Below, one piece after another: positions 11,562 to 22,931 of a stretch of 64,000 nucleotides of DNA. The translations under genes and the position numbers were made by a program. Under the pieces are notes generated by a model. That model was not told where the DNA came from. It worked only from the letters and a program-made list of their open reading frames with translations, and did no database searches. Source of the DNA: Terebella lapidaria (Eukaryota; Annelida; Polychaeta; Terebellida; Terebellidae); NCBI GenBank assembly GCA_949152475.1, contig OX424564.1:27216165-27280164 (forward strand), given 5' to 3'. Every line of letters starts with the position of its first letter. The stretch's first letter is position 1.

Positions 11562-13620
11562 TACCGGACCTATGGTCCGATAACCTATTGCCGTCGCGTT
11601 GCGTCCGTCGTCCGTCCGTCGTCCGTCGTCCGTCCACATTTTTATCTTTAAAGTTTACAGGCGGATTTTCCTGAAATTTTGCACAAAGTTGCCTGAGGGG
11701 GTTATTTTTTAGTTTTTTTATTTTCGCATTTTTCTCAAAATGGCGGCCATTTTTGACGAAAAATGGCCAATTTTGGACTTTGGCGGCCATTTTCTCAAAA
11801 ACTGTCTGATCAGTTTTGAGATTTTTGTTTCAAAAGATTCCCCTTATGTACCTTTATGATGTGTATAAGTTTTGTTGCCCTTGAATCGCCGGTCTCCGTG
11901 TGGCGGCCATTTTGAATTTTTGACGGGTCGGCGAAAAAAATTTTATTTGTCCCAAATCGCGTTACTATCCATTTTGGGTCATTTCTAGACAAAAAAAAAA
12001 ATTTTCACCCTTTGAAAAAATTTTGGACTTAGAAAATTTTCGGCACTTTTTCCCTTCATAATGGGAGCTGTCCGGACTGTACTCATAGAACGCTTGAAGA
12101 TAGAGCTTAGAAATTGGCACTTTCAAATGGGAAGTCATATATGGCGACTTGTGTGGTGACCTTGAATTTGACCTTGGATGACCTTGAAAGGTCAAAACAG
12201 CCATTTTTGGGTCGAAAAACGCTCAAATTTGCACCTGGTCTGTATTTTCTCAAAAACTCTCTGATCAGTTTTGAGATTTTTGCTTAAAAAGATTCCTCTT
12301 ATACACCTCTGCAACGTGTATAAGTTTTGTTGCCCTTGAATCGCCGATCTCAGTGTGGCGGCCATTTTGAATTTTTGACGAGTCGGCGAAAAAGAAAATT
12401 TTCGCCCCAAAAAACATTACTATCCATTTTGGGTCATTTCTAGACAAAAAAAAAATTTTCACCCTTTGAAAAAAATTTTGGACTTAGAAAATTTTAGGCA
12501 CTTTTTTCCTTCATAAGGGGAGCTGCCGGGACTGTACTCATAGAACGCTTGAAGATAGAGCTTAGATATTGGCACTTTCAAATGGAAAGTCACATATGGC
12601 GACTTGTGTTGTGACCTTGAATTTGACCTTGGATGACCTTGATAGGTCAAAACAGCCATTTTTGGGTCGAGAAATGCTCGAATTTGCACCTGGCCTGTCT
12701 TTTCTCGAAAACTGTCTGATCAGTTTTGAGATTATTGTTTCAAAATATTCCCCTTATGTACCTTTATGATGTTTATAAGTTTTGTTGCCCTTGAATCGCC
12801 GGTCTCCGTGTGGCGGCCATTTAGAATTTTTGACGGGTTGGCGAAAAAAATTTTGTTTGCCCCAAATCGCATTACTATTCATTTTGGGTCATTTCTAGAC
12901 AAAAAAAAAATTTTCACCCTTTGAAAAAAATTTTGGACTTAGAAAATTTTTGCCACTTTTTTCCTTCATAATGGGAGCTGCCAGGACTGTACTCATAGTA
13001 TGCTTGAAGATAGAGCTTAGATATTGGCACTTTCAAATAGGAAGTCATATATAGCGAGTTGGGAGGTGACATTGAATTTGACCTTTGATGACCTTGAAAG
13101 GTCAAAACAGCCCTTTTGGGGTGAAAAAATGCTCAAATTTGCCTCTACAGATGAAATGCATGTAGATAGAGCTTCAGTTTGCATTATGAACATATAGGAA
13201 GTCATATTATGGAACAACTAATGATGACCTTGATTTTGACCTTGGATGACCTTGAGTGCCAAATGTCTGACTTGAAATCTTGAAAGTGGCCTCTGAAGCA
13301 TAAACTTTTGCACATACAGGTTAGGATTGTGTATAAGCCTGTAAAAAAGTAATGTATAAATGGCACATTTTTTGGTGACGTTGAACTTGACCTTAAAGAC
13401 CTTGAAGGGCGAATCTCAAAATCTGAAATTGGCCTCTACACACGAAATACTTGTTGATAAAACTTATATGTTTGTATTATGAACATACAAAGTCATATGC
13501 AGCATACCTGATGGTGACATTGAGATTCACAAAGATGACCTTGACTGGTAAATCTCAAAATCATATGTCACCTACAATGCTTGAAACCAAAATTGTCCGG
13601 TAACCTATCTTAGCCCTTGG
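11562..13620. repeat. Large repeat with short TIRs enclosing 455-bp tandem units
   Basis: The left end, GGTTACCGGACCTATGGTCC, itself folds back. The right end at about 13.59 kb, GTCCGGTAACC followed by TATCTTAGCCCTTGGGCTAA, is its inverse over 11 bases. After the left end comes a CGTCCGTCGTCCGTC microsatellite-like run. Inside, near-identical units recur with a 455-base period: TCTGATCAGTTTTGAG starts at 11805, 12260 and 12715. Each contains TGACCTTGAATTTGACCTT, GGCGGCCATTTT and a CTAGACAAAAAAAA run. The last units (13.1-13.6 kb) are more diverged. All frames here are repeat shadows. Confidence 0.8.
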
Positions 13621-13639
13621 GCTAATTTTTTTTATTCGT

Positions 13640-14110
13640 CTCAGACCTGTCAGGCGAGAAGCTGACGGTGTAGCGCGGCTATATGTGCTCCTGTCCCCTC
13701 CGTCTTGAGTGGAGGGTGTCAGGTCCCCGGGGACGATTCCCACGGGGGGGGGGGGGGGGGGCAGAAGGGGGGCTATTTTGATCCGGTGTTCACCCACCTG
13801 GGATTGTGCGTCCAGGCTCTGGCAGACCGTCGGGTTATCCGGGGTTCTATCCCGTGGCGGACCGTCGGTGAGACCGACCAGCAACTCGCTCCTGTGCTCG
13901 CGTTCCGAGATTCCGCTCCCATGGCTCTCGGGCTCGACAACCAGGCTACATAACCATGACGATGTATTTCTGAGTTGTGTGGCGGATTACTACCTGGTTA
14001 AGATATGGTTAATATATTGAGTATATGGCGCCTACAGTGACCGTGCCACAGGGCGGGACACTTGCGTCCTAGTAGCGGGTGCCAAACGTTATAATGTCCC
14101 CGGGGACACA
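13640..14110. repeat. GC-rich repeat, possibly a tRNA-derived SINE
   Basis: GC content is clearly above the surroundings. The segment 13800-13865 contains GGGGTTCTATCCC, which can form a T-arm-like stem-loop and approximates a Pol III B box, but I cannot fold a full cloverleaf. The palindrome GTCCCCGGGGAC occurs near both edges (about 13722 and 14096). A long G homopolymer starts at about 13744. Family assignment is uncertain. Confidence 0.35.
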
Positions 14111-14266
14111 AGAATATGTGTGCTGCAAGTTGGTTGTCCAGTTATTCTCGTGAAGTTATGAATCTAAAATCCTTTGATCGTTTCAATTCGCATGATGCAA
14201 TCCAATGTTTCTGTTGCAGAGTTTTTGTTGCAGATTCTCCCCTGGATCCTGTACTACAACCCTATT

Positions 14267-17222
14267 ATGACGATGCGCGCCCTGCTCCTGCTCGCGGTAG
14301 TCACCCCGGCCTGTTTGCAGATGGAGCCCACACCCTGTCCCCCTGCCGGTATAACACTCGGGTGACATGCACATGTCAGAATTGGAAGCCCTGCATGGAA
14401 GTCATTCATGACCATGAAAAGTCAGAACGACAGTTTCATTCGCATAAACTACCATTAATTGACTCTGTGGATTACCACAATTTTCAATTCAATTGCTCGA
14501 AAGGTCCGAAATTTTGACCCAACAGGTAAAAAAAGAACCGAAGTTTCGTTTTTTTTTTGCACTTTGCTCTAAATCTAACAAGTTACTTCCTCTATAAATT
14601 ATAGAAATGATATTTCGTTCATTTTATCTTCTGCATGTGGATGATCGAAAGTAGGCTCACGAGGCTGAAAGAAGGCCATAATTTTCTTCTTCTGTTCAGA
14701 AACCTTCCCCTTAGTATCACCTTAGTATCTCCCTTAGTATCACATACGGATGATATTTGGGACTGGTCATCATATATGACGTGAATCATTCGAAAAGCTC
14801 TGAATTTAGGCACAAATCATCAAGACTGAAATATCACTCTTTGGCACTTACTCGAAATATACTACCCGGGTAAGTACTTTTTATCCCAATACCATATGGT
14901 TGACATTTATGATTGTTTGTCTTTACTCTAGAGTCGTAGAGATGGAAATTCTTGAATAGCTGGGAAGGCCCCAATTGTATGCCCACGCAAAAGGCAAATC
15001 AGTCCACGACCTTGAACTTGATACGAGAACTTCGATAGTAAATCGCAAGGTCAAATCTGACCTGAAATGAGTAAATTGTCAGCTGCTCACCAAAATGCTT
15101 ATGAACAGAGATTAGGATCGTTTTATAGTTACGTCAGATCTTTGGGTGACCCTGATGTTGGCTTCATATGAACTCGGGTGTTATCCCAAGATGGATAATT
15201 GCACTTTACAGACGGATCATACAGTATGTAGATAGAGTTCATGCTCGTGTTACGAGCATAGAGAAAATTATATTGTGAATAATTTGGTGACCTTGAACTT
15301 TACCTTGATGACCTCGAGTGGTATATCTCCGAGTAACATGAAATATGTACATTAGCCACTGCAGCCAGCCAAAACGCTTGTAGATAAGTGTTTAAGTTTG
15401 TATTATGAGCATACACAAGAAGTCATATGATGGTGGATATATATATTACATACCAATTTTCGTTTATATAACTGCTGTATATAACGTGGATTCGCAATCA
15501 AAAACAAAGTGTAAAAGAGCGCTTCTATAAAATGATTCAGATGTGAACACATAACTCCCAATTTTCGTAAAAATATTGAAAATCTGGATTTTTTTTGCAG
15601 CCTGCGATATTTGTGGTCGTCTTTTAGACGTCAACTCAGACTTCATGACGGTGAGACAAAGTCAGACATCACATTTTCAATGTTTTTATTTATCAATTAT
15701 AAAACTTATATCCGTATTTCTCATAACGAGCACTGGGGTGTACATGTACAATATTTACACAGAAATGCGCATTTGACTCTCCTGCTGGACTCCTGTCGGC
15801 TTTGACATACAAGTGTGACCGAGCCGCCTGTGGGTCGAATGGGATTACCTTCTTCAGGAACTTCCTGTTGCATTACTGTGACAGCAAGGGCAGACAGTTC
15901 CGCTTCCCAAAGTGTACGTACAAATAGCTGGGGACCTCAGTTGTCCCTAGAACACTATAGTGATTTCCTCCACAATTGCCCCTACTGTCGCCCCGTCAGT
16001 TAACTGGAACATGGCTGGCATTCCGGACAGACATTCCCAATATAGGGGCCTGAAAAAGCTGAAATAGGCCTCCAACTATGGTTTAAGCCAAAAGTTCGAT
16101 TTCAGGGGCTAGTTTTGCCATTTTAGGGGCCAGTCGAGATAGGAAATTTAACATTATAAAAGCGTCTAACCTGTTAGCTAGGTCTCGTCTGCCCGTTCGT
16201 GCACACCGAAACGGGGAAAAGGTAAGACGGTATTAAATACCTGTTCCCATGTTTACTGGAAAAGGCTTGGAATGTATAGATTCCCGGTGACCACCTGCGA
16301 GCTGCGCGCTAAGTGACCTTAGGGCTTTTCCTTAGTTTGCTCACTAGTATCTGCGGCAGACAGTTCAAATGTTGTTTTCTCCCAAACTTCGTTCTCAGAG
16401 ACGAACTTTCTCGCGATATCGTTCAGGTCATCGACATCGTACGGTTCGAAGGTACACATAGATCTATCCAACCCATACCTTCGTCATTCAACTTAACAGG
16501 TTGCTAATCTAGGTCTTCCACAAAGTATATTAAAAAGCATTCCACTTCTTGTTTTTCCTTCTATTTCTGTATTTCCAGGTTGTTCGAAAGTGGACCTCAT
16601 TCTGGTAGTGGATAACTCTTTCAGTGTTCTAAATTTCCAAACCCAGAGAAATGATTTCCTGAAAGAGATAGTCGGCAGCTTCGATATAGCTGATGACGAG
16701 ACAAGGATTGGAATCATTTCCTACAATCACGGAATCGGGGCACATGTTACCAACGACCTTGCCATGGACAACACGAGAGCCGAAGCCCTTGAAGCGATAG
16801 ACGCAATTCCTCCTCCAACCCGTTCCACCAACACAGGCGATGCGATCGACAGAATGTCACTGATGTTTGATGACAAGTAATGTTTTCAGCCTGATGTATT
16901 GTGCTTCTATGTCATTCAATCTGATACAACAAATTATTCAATGAATTTATTGGATTTTGTATGCCTAAAAAACAGCCCAAGTGGGAATAACAAGGTTGGA
17001 ATCGTGTTCACTGATGGGGTAACAAACAGAGGGAAATCTGTGGCTGATGCTGTAGCTAGCATTCCGAGTGGCGTGGTCATGTTCGCTGTGGGGGTCGGTG
17101 AGATAGACATGGAGGAACTCCTGATGATAGCCCAGGGCGATACAGACCGTCGGATAACCGCTGAGAACTTCGATGAGCTGCCTGAAAAGATCAACGATCT
17201 CAGAGAGGTGTTGTGCGACTAA
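14267..17222 (+). CDS. Secreted Kazal-like / von Willebrand factor A domain protein, 275 aa
   Basis: Five exons (14267-14348, 15601-15650, 15763-15913, 16579-16876, 16976-17222) join in compatible phases (1, 0, 1, 2) to 276 codons including TAA. Exon 1 encodes a signal peptide (MTMRALLLLAVVTPACLQ). Exons 2-3 add a Cys-rich stretch with CDICG and CDRAACGSNGITF. The latter resembles a Kazal module (CGSNGxTY) but the Cys normally after Asn is Phe, so it is degenerate. Exons 4-5 encode a complete vWA domain (about residues 98-275). Its metal-ion site is intact: DxSxS as DNSFS (106-110), Thr in NTGD (about 180) and the TDG aspartate (about 207). vWA proteins of this kind bind extracellular matrix or other secreted partners; the precise ligand is unknown. 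Intron 1 carries diverged GACCTTGA repeats. AATAAA lies 250 bases past the stop. Confidence 0.82.
14940..15450. repeat. Diverged GACCTTGA-type units in intron 1 of the vWA gene
   Basis: Phrases such as GACCTTGAACTT, GTGACCTTGAACTTTACCTTG and TATTATGAGCATACACAAGAAG recur with about 120-300 base spacing. They parallel the outer units of the 11.6-13.6 kb locus, so they look like an older fragment of the same family. Confidence 0.5.
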
Positions 17223-17469
17223 GTCCCAGGGTAAAGCAGGCATGAACGATTCATATCTTCTGCTTCTTCTTCTGTTTTCTAATCACATATCATTCAACTA
17301 GTGTCTATTTCGATCTAATTCCTGACCACAAAATCGTTGTTCTCTTCCACTTTATCTTCACTGTTTTCTTGACGGTCAGTGAACAATTCCCTGTTGCAGG
17401 TGTGATAGATGATAACTGGCCACCAGTGGAGATTATCCCACTACATATGTATCCAGCGATATGACGTGA

Positions 17470-17475
17470 AATAAA
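17470..17475 (+). terminator. Polyadenylation signal AATAAA of the vWA gene
   Basis: Canonical hexamer about 250 bases downstream of the TAA stop and before the next repeat block. Use is inferred. Confidence 0.5.
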
Positions 17476-18039
17476 CGATGAAGTATCCAATTATTTCTGT
17501 GTTTCCTCTCAAACTAGTATATGCCGAAAGGTGTCATGTAGCTATCCATGTTTAAAATATGGGCACACTGTTGTACTCTGTGATTCATCTGATGGGACAT
17601 CACGGTCTGAACGGCTGAAACCTGATGTGAAACCTGATCAAAAAAAGACATACCAATGAAATAAATAACCCAAACGTGAGAATGTACAGTATTAGTCAGG
17701 CAGCCAAAGCCGATTTTTTGGCCTTACCCTGCACCGACCGATATATTGGTTTTCTCAGTGGATTTTATTACCATAGGACATATTCATTGAATATCAACCG
17801 GATATCAAGCGGATATCCTTGAGCCACAAATTCTAAGCAGGGATAGTGGAGAATGCTTGGAACACAGAGGGCGGGTGGCGTAATTCAAGGTAATGCTGGA
17901 GCAGATTGACGTAGTTACCAGTATCCCCAAGTGGACAAGATATGTGCACCCGTTTTCAAAATTGCAACCCTTCTTGAAGAGAATCGAATATTCGACAGTG
18001 CCTCATGTAACTCGTTAATGAAATAATGACATCTCTTAA

Positions 18040-18455
18040 GGTAGTCCGCTCCAGACAGTGAGGGTAGGGGGTCAAAGCGTTTTTTAACATAAACAACTGT
18101 ATCAACATAATCTAGAGCTTCAAAATGATATATTGTATAGAGTAACTGTTCAGCATCCTGAAACTGAAAAGAAAATAGGGGATCACCGTATCCGTTCGCA
18201 TGGAAAACATGATGCAAGATGTGAATATGGACAAACAAATGTGCAAAAATGCCATAATTTATGTTATTTTAGGTAAATGTGTGTGATTTTGATAGAATAT
18301 GTCGAAGAAACGAGCACGGTGACCCCCTATTTTCTTTTCAGTATTAGGATGCTGATCATTCACTCTATAAAATATGTCATTTTGAAGAAATAATATTCAA
18401 GAAATGATTTTTAAATTTTGACTCTTCTTTACCTCAATGTTTGTAGCAGACTACG
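18040..18455. mobile_element. 416-bp foldback element flanked by TTAA
   Basis: Arms are imperfect inverted repeats. GGTAGTCCGCTCC at the left pairs with the right terminal sequence, and further in CCCTATTTTCTTTTCAG on the right matches the inverse of the left near 18.16-18.18 kb. TTAA lies at 18036-18039 and 18456-18459, suggesting a piggyBac-type TTAA target. It has no transposase, and the minus-strand frame across the left arm is a shadow. Confidence 0.6.
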
Positions 18456-18543
18456 TTAAGATATCTCTACTCCGTCCTGTGTGGCATCGCACCGCTTGCA
18501 GAGAGTGGCCACCTCCCCTGTGGATGACGAATGAAATGCTTTT

Positions 18544-18589
18544 CCTGCAAATGAAAATTTGCAGGACCTCGAAAAATGCTTTTCGAGGT
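18544..18589. repeat. Two perfect back-to-back hairpins
   Basis: CCTGCAAAT-GAAA-ATTTGCAGG (9-bp stem) is followed without a gap by ACCTCGAAAA-ATGC-TTTTCGAGGT (10-bp stem). Both stems are perfect and both loops are four bases. Function is unknown; it could be a structured transcript end, a recombination site or the terminus of a mobile element. Confidence 0.65.
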
Positions 18590-19031
18590 CAAAAACATTC
18601 TGGTTCAAAATGGAACTGTGGTGTAGTGTTTCAGCCCTATATCATGGAATAACCCAAAGTTGTCAGATTCTGTCTAGTTCCAAGAAAACCACATCAGCGA
18701 TAGGATGAGCTGAGGGAATAAGATATTTCTTGATGAGCTATGTAATTTTCAACTCCAACCAAACAGCGTTCACAAAGCCCAAGAATGGGGAAAAAAAAGC
18801 GGAAACTACTACTTCCCAGAAAAGGTGTCCGCTTCTTGGCCACAAAGGCTTCGCACACTCCGATCCATGCCCACAAAGACTTTGTGGACATCATTGCCAA
18901 AAAGGGTGTCGCCAATCGGTGCTCCTGAAAGTGATAGCACAAGAGAAGTAGAGTAGGATTTTTATGTTTCAACGTTCTACGCATGATTCTGTCACACCAG
19001 CTTCATCCCAATTGCCACTTGTGACGATCCC

Positions 19032-19934
19032 TGCCGGTAAAGCGACACAGAACGATGACCAAGGTCCATAGGTCCTCCAGTGTACTTCAAGCAACAAGTC
19101 AGATTGGTGAAGAAGTTGTATTCACCAGTTCAGACTTGCATGTGAATAAGAAGACTAGACTAGAGGAGAAATACCAGGCATGGGGCGACAATAGGTAGGT
19201 TAAGAATGGGAAACACCCTGGACTAGAGTAGAGGAGAAATACCTAGTAATAGGGCGAGTGCTGACATACCCTAGATAAGAAAGATATTAAGGTGGCAGTC
19301 AGCACTCGTGTGCACAGGCAAATCCCTAAGAGCAGACAGGTACGTCATTGCCCTCTGTTAAGTGATGTAAATTATTAGGACAATTACTCTCTGCCCACCA
19401 TGCCAGATAAGCTTGACGCCCTGGCAAAGGTCCAACTATTTCTCAGTGCTCGATCCTCTACCAAGCAATTGCCGGGTGGGTAAATGCCGGTAAAGCGACA
19501 CAGAACGATGACCAAGGTCCATAGGTCCTCCAGTGTACTTCAAGCAACAAGTCAGATTGGTGAAGAAGTTGTATTCACCAGTTCAGACTTGCATGTGAAT
19601 AAGAAGACTAGACTAGAGGAGAAATACCAGGCATGGGGCGACAATAGGTAGGTTAAGAATGGGAAACACCCTGGACTAGAGTAGAGGAGAAATACCTAGT
19701 AATAGGGCGAGTGCTGACATACCCTAGATAAGAAAGATATTAAGGTGGCAGATAGCACTCGTGTGCACAGGCAAATCCCTAAGAGCAGACAGGTACGTCA
19801 TTGCCCTCTGTTAAGTGATGTAAATTATTAGGACAATTACTCTCTGCCCACCATGCCAGATAAGCTTGACGCCCTGGCAAAGGTCCAACTATTTCTCAGT
19901 GCTCGATCCTCTACCAAGCAATTGCCGGGTGGGA
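19032..19934. repeat. Recent 453-bp direct tandem duplication
   Basis: The copy starting TGCCGGTAAAGCGACACAGA at 19032 is repeated from 19485 and reads almost identically to the end; the differences I see are near CAGTCAGCACTCG versus CAGATAGCACTCG. Such identity in a region of decayed transposons means the duplication is young. The duplicated unit includes the 5' part of a Ty3/gypsy RT relic. Confidence 0.9.
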
Positions 19935-20250
19935 GTTGATCGTGAGGACCAGCCATGCAATTTGAGACCAGCAATGGCCCTGCATCACTCAAGGTTATCT
20001 CTGGTTCAGACGCATGTGCTACATCTACCTGGACGATGTAATTGTCTACAGATGTATGTTCGACCAAGCGATGAACAATCTGGAGGCGATCTTGGGAAGA
20101 ATTGTTCCAGTGCGAGATTCTGGATCTCGGCTTTGTCTTGGGTGATCTCCATTTGGAATATCACATCACCTCTTACCACAGGTGTTTCGAAAAAGATTGT
20201 GGAGAAATCGCTGAAATTTTTGTCGCTCTCACCAGAGCAGTGAGAATCTT
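19390..20250 (+). pseudogene. Decayed Ty3/gypsy-type reverse transcriptase fragment
   Basis: Shifting among frames, the conceptual product shows KLDALAKVQ, then YFSVLDPLPSNCRVGVD, then SNGPASLK, then YIYLDDVIVY, then VSKKIVE. This is the order and spacing of motifs in a Ty3/gypsy RT (substrate-binding region, then the YLDD catalytic pair, then the connection to the next repeat). The YLDD box survives but stops and frameshifts break every frame, so it is a dead relic. The first motif is present twice because of the tandem duplication. Confidence 0.6.
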
Positions 20251-20533
20251 CACGTGAGGTGCTTTGCAACACTGCACATTCCAGCAACTTTGAAATGTCA
20301 GTGAAATACTGATCCGCATGCAAGACTATCGGAAAAACTATTGTATGACGTGGCATCACCCCCTCGTCGTACTAGCGATGGTGCAACATTACCACCACAA
20401 CTTGTAGGGACCTTGTTTTCTTCTAAGTGCCTACTCGTTGGCTAACAAAACACCAATGGTACGACTTTAGTGGGGGATTATGCACCAAAAGTTTCTTGGC
20501 AATGTTGACGGTCTCTTGTGATGCCACAGCTGC

Positions 20534-21600
20534 AAAAACTAGACATAAAAGCCTATAGGCTTTGTGGCATCCCCCAATTTTTCTTTTCTTTTCTAATGGT
20601 GAAACTTGACTGATATTATAATACATATACCAGGATTATTGAACACAGGTGGGAGTGAGAGATCAAATTATAGCAGTTGCTCACTAGACAAATGCCCATC
20701 AGATATTTGCCATCAGAGTATACTTATTCAGTGTGTTTCTGGCTTCCATAATATTCTTCATGTACTATTGTACAACAAATGTGAAGCCTTATGGGTTTCT
20801 GCTGGCAACCAAGGCCCAGGCAGACCTTCAAAGCTATTATCTTCAGCTTGGCCCATCGTTATATAACCACCAATTGTTTTCTTTAGAAAGGGAAGGAGGG
20901 CATTGTTCCAACCTGTTGGTGTTAGTATAGTAAACTGGGGTGAGGGGACAGGAGGGGATGGGGCAGTGCATACAAATCACTGATACATTGCTACATTTAT
21001 ATGTAGATTATTAGACAGGCTGACAGTGGGGTGGGTGAGGGGGGGGGGGGTATTGCCTTATCACTTACTGAACTGACTGAAAGGGTGATGTATTTAACTA
21101 CAGGTAGTGTAGATCAGTGGCAGTCTGATAGGCAAGTTTACTGTTTGCTGGACATGTATAGATAATCGGTCAGTGGGATTGTCTGCTGGACATATATTGT
21201 CTGCTTGTCACAAGGCATTCAAGCGATGAATCAGCAATAATTCTTTTAAGCTCTAGGTCGAAGGTCGTTTGACGGATTGATCCCAAAATCAATAGGGTTC
21301 TTCCCTGGTGGTATATGAACCTCTATGCAATGATTTGCAGCCATGGCATGAATACTTTTTGAATTATCGTCCGGAAACGAAGTGTTGAAAAATCAACATT
21401 GATTTCATCCTCACGGACCTCGGATCCGGCTAAAAACAATAGGGTTCTTCCACATATCATTTCAGACCAGTAGTGAAAATTTGGCAAGGATACATTGAGG
21501 CAAACTAAAGTTATCGTCCGGAAACCAAACGGTAGGGAAAAAAAAGAAAAAAACAAGAAAAAAACATAAGGCCTCCCGATTTTCAACCGGGATGCCTAAT
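20534..21600. repeat. Interspersed repeat, copy A (hairpin-ended family)
   Basis: It begins ACTAGACATAAAAGCCTATA with the GGCTTTGTGGCATCCCCCA continuation. It ends ATAAGGCCTCCCGATTTTCA with an inverted GGGATGCCTAAT. A second copy at 56991-57845 has the same start and end, which fixes the element borders. Both ends contain short self-complementary sequences, and the 3' portion has TTATCGTCCGGAAACCAAAC followed by an A-rich run. The middle is diverged between copies. Confidence 0.7.
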
Positions 21601-21683
21601 GAAGTGCATTGTACACGATATACGATAGGCCAGATATACGGATGCCTAATGAAGTGCATTGTACACGATATACGATAGGCCAG
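21591..21683. repeat. Short direct duplication (50-bp period)
   Basis: GATGCCTAATGAAGTGCATT and the following sequence to GATAGGCCAG occur at 21591 and again at 21641, in effect two copies. This is immediately at the end of the interspersed repeat and may reflect its insertion or slippage. Confidence 0.7.
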
Positions 21684-21776
21684 CATATTCACATGGTCTG
21701 GAACATGCGAGCCCTGATAGAAATATGGTGCTTGTGACACCACATTCAGCCGACGTCGGGACGCTTACTTCATACC

Positions 21777-22931
21777 TCATTCTTTGTTGATGTAAGCCAC
21801 AACTGTGGAAGTGTTCGTGGCTAACAACAATACCTGTTGAGAGAAATGATGATACCAGTGCTGCAACGCTAGGAACACAGCCCTTTTCTCCAGGACGTTG
21901 ATGTGCTCATCCTGCTCTGAACGAGAACAGAATCCCGAGACTTCATGAGAGTCCCAATGAGCACACCAACCATCCAAAATGCCATCCAGAGTTGCCTGGA
22001 GGGAGGTGATTGATAAAATGGAGACCCCCGGATGAAGTTGATTGGATCCAACCACCAACGCAGATCTTCCACTACCTGGCGTCGTCATATTCCCACCAAC
22101 TGCACAATGCGAGAAGTTGGCATGGAGCTGATGCTGCAACGACTACATGAGGAGACATTCCAGCAGCACCATCTTTTCCGTGGAAGACAGAATGCCATTA
22201 GGGACTGCCAACGAGAAGCGGGCTGCAGATTCTGCTATAAGAATCTATGGTCCTGTGCAAACTCCTTGGTTCGGGTAACAGATCCAGAGGTAGTACAAAA
22301 TCGATAGCCCAGAAAGACGAAGCCATGCTGAGGAGATAAGTCAGACTTTTTGGTTGATCTTGAACCTTATCCACTTAGAGATCGAACAACCACCGAGCCT
22401 GATGGATGAGAGTCCACGAGCGGTGATATCTGATCAGCTGATTGTCAAGACACTGGTACAGGACGATCCCATTGCAATCAGCCAGCACTTGCATCTCTTT
22501 CCGCACATGGTGAAAATCCAAAGGGTGGTCGACATGCCAAAAAACAATGCCTGGAACTGCCAGACCAGACCCTGATAGAAGGATCCGACATACTTTCAGC
22601 TGGACCTTCTCATCAGAATATGGGAGTATGCATCCGTCAAGTTGATCGTTACAACCCATGTGTTAAGAGGCATCGCCGACCTGATTACCTCGTCCGTTTC
22701 TGTAGTGGAAGTCGAGATGTGGCGATAGCGACTCAAAGCCGAGATATCGATCACCTGCCACCAAACACCCGGTGCTTTGGCCACAACAAATTGAATACCA
22801 GGGAAATGTCCTGAGACCGACAACATTGCTCGTGTTTCTATCATGAGTGAAATGTAGTCTCCCAAAGCTTGGCACATTTTGGGGTCGTGTGAATGAGAAA
22901 ACATCCTTAGTGTCAGTGTGTCAGTGGCCAA
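21777..22931 (-). pseudogene. Decayed DIRS-type pol fragment (RT and RNase H)
   Basis: Minus-strand frames give FVVAKAPGVWWQVIDISAL and NLTDAYSHI (RT motifs), then CLDNQLIRYHRSW where a functional copy would read YLDDW. The RNase H motifs GWCAHWDSHEVSG, INVLEKRAVFLALQHW and LLLATNTSTVVAYINKE follow. Order and wording match the intronic DIRS element at 28.7-33.8 kb, so this is an older relative. Frames shift between segments and the catalytic YLDD is lost. It retains the RT core that the intronic copy has lost. Confidence 0.75.

Noticed and set aside
11473-13217. Several 60-105 residue minus-strand frames with similar sequences
   Set aside because: They repeat with the 455-base period of the tandem array and reflect the repeat, not a gene family.
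7210-13620. CRISPR-like array
   Set aside because: Units are directly tandem without unique spacers, diverge gradually and lie in an intron-bearing animal genome.
13800-13870. Possible functional tRNA gene
   Set aside because: A T-arm-like hairpin is present but no full cloverleaf or proper A box could be built; at most a tRNA-derived repeat.
17915-18238. 107-residue minus-strand open frame
   Set aside because: It overlaps the left arm of the TTAA-flanked foldback element, has no good splice context or family resemblance, and is best explained as a repeat shadow.
20006-20359. 117-residue minus-strand frame
   Set aside because: Antisense to the Ty3/gypsy RT relic, whose YLDD motif is on the plus strand.
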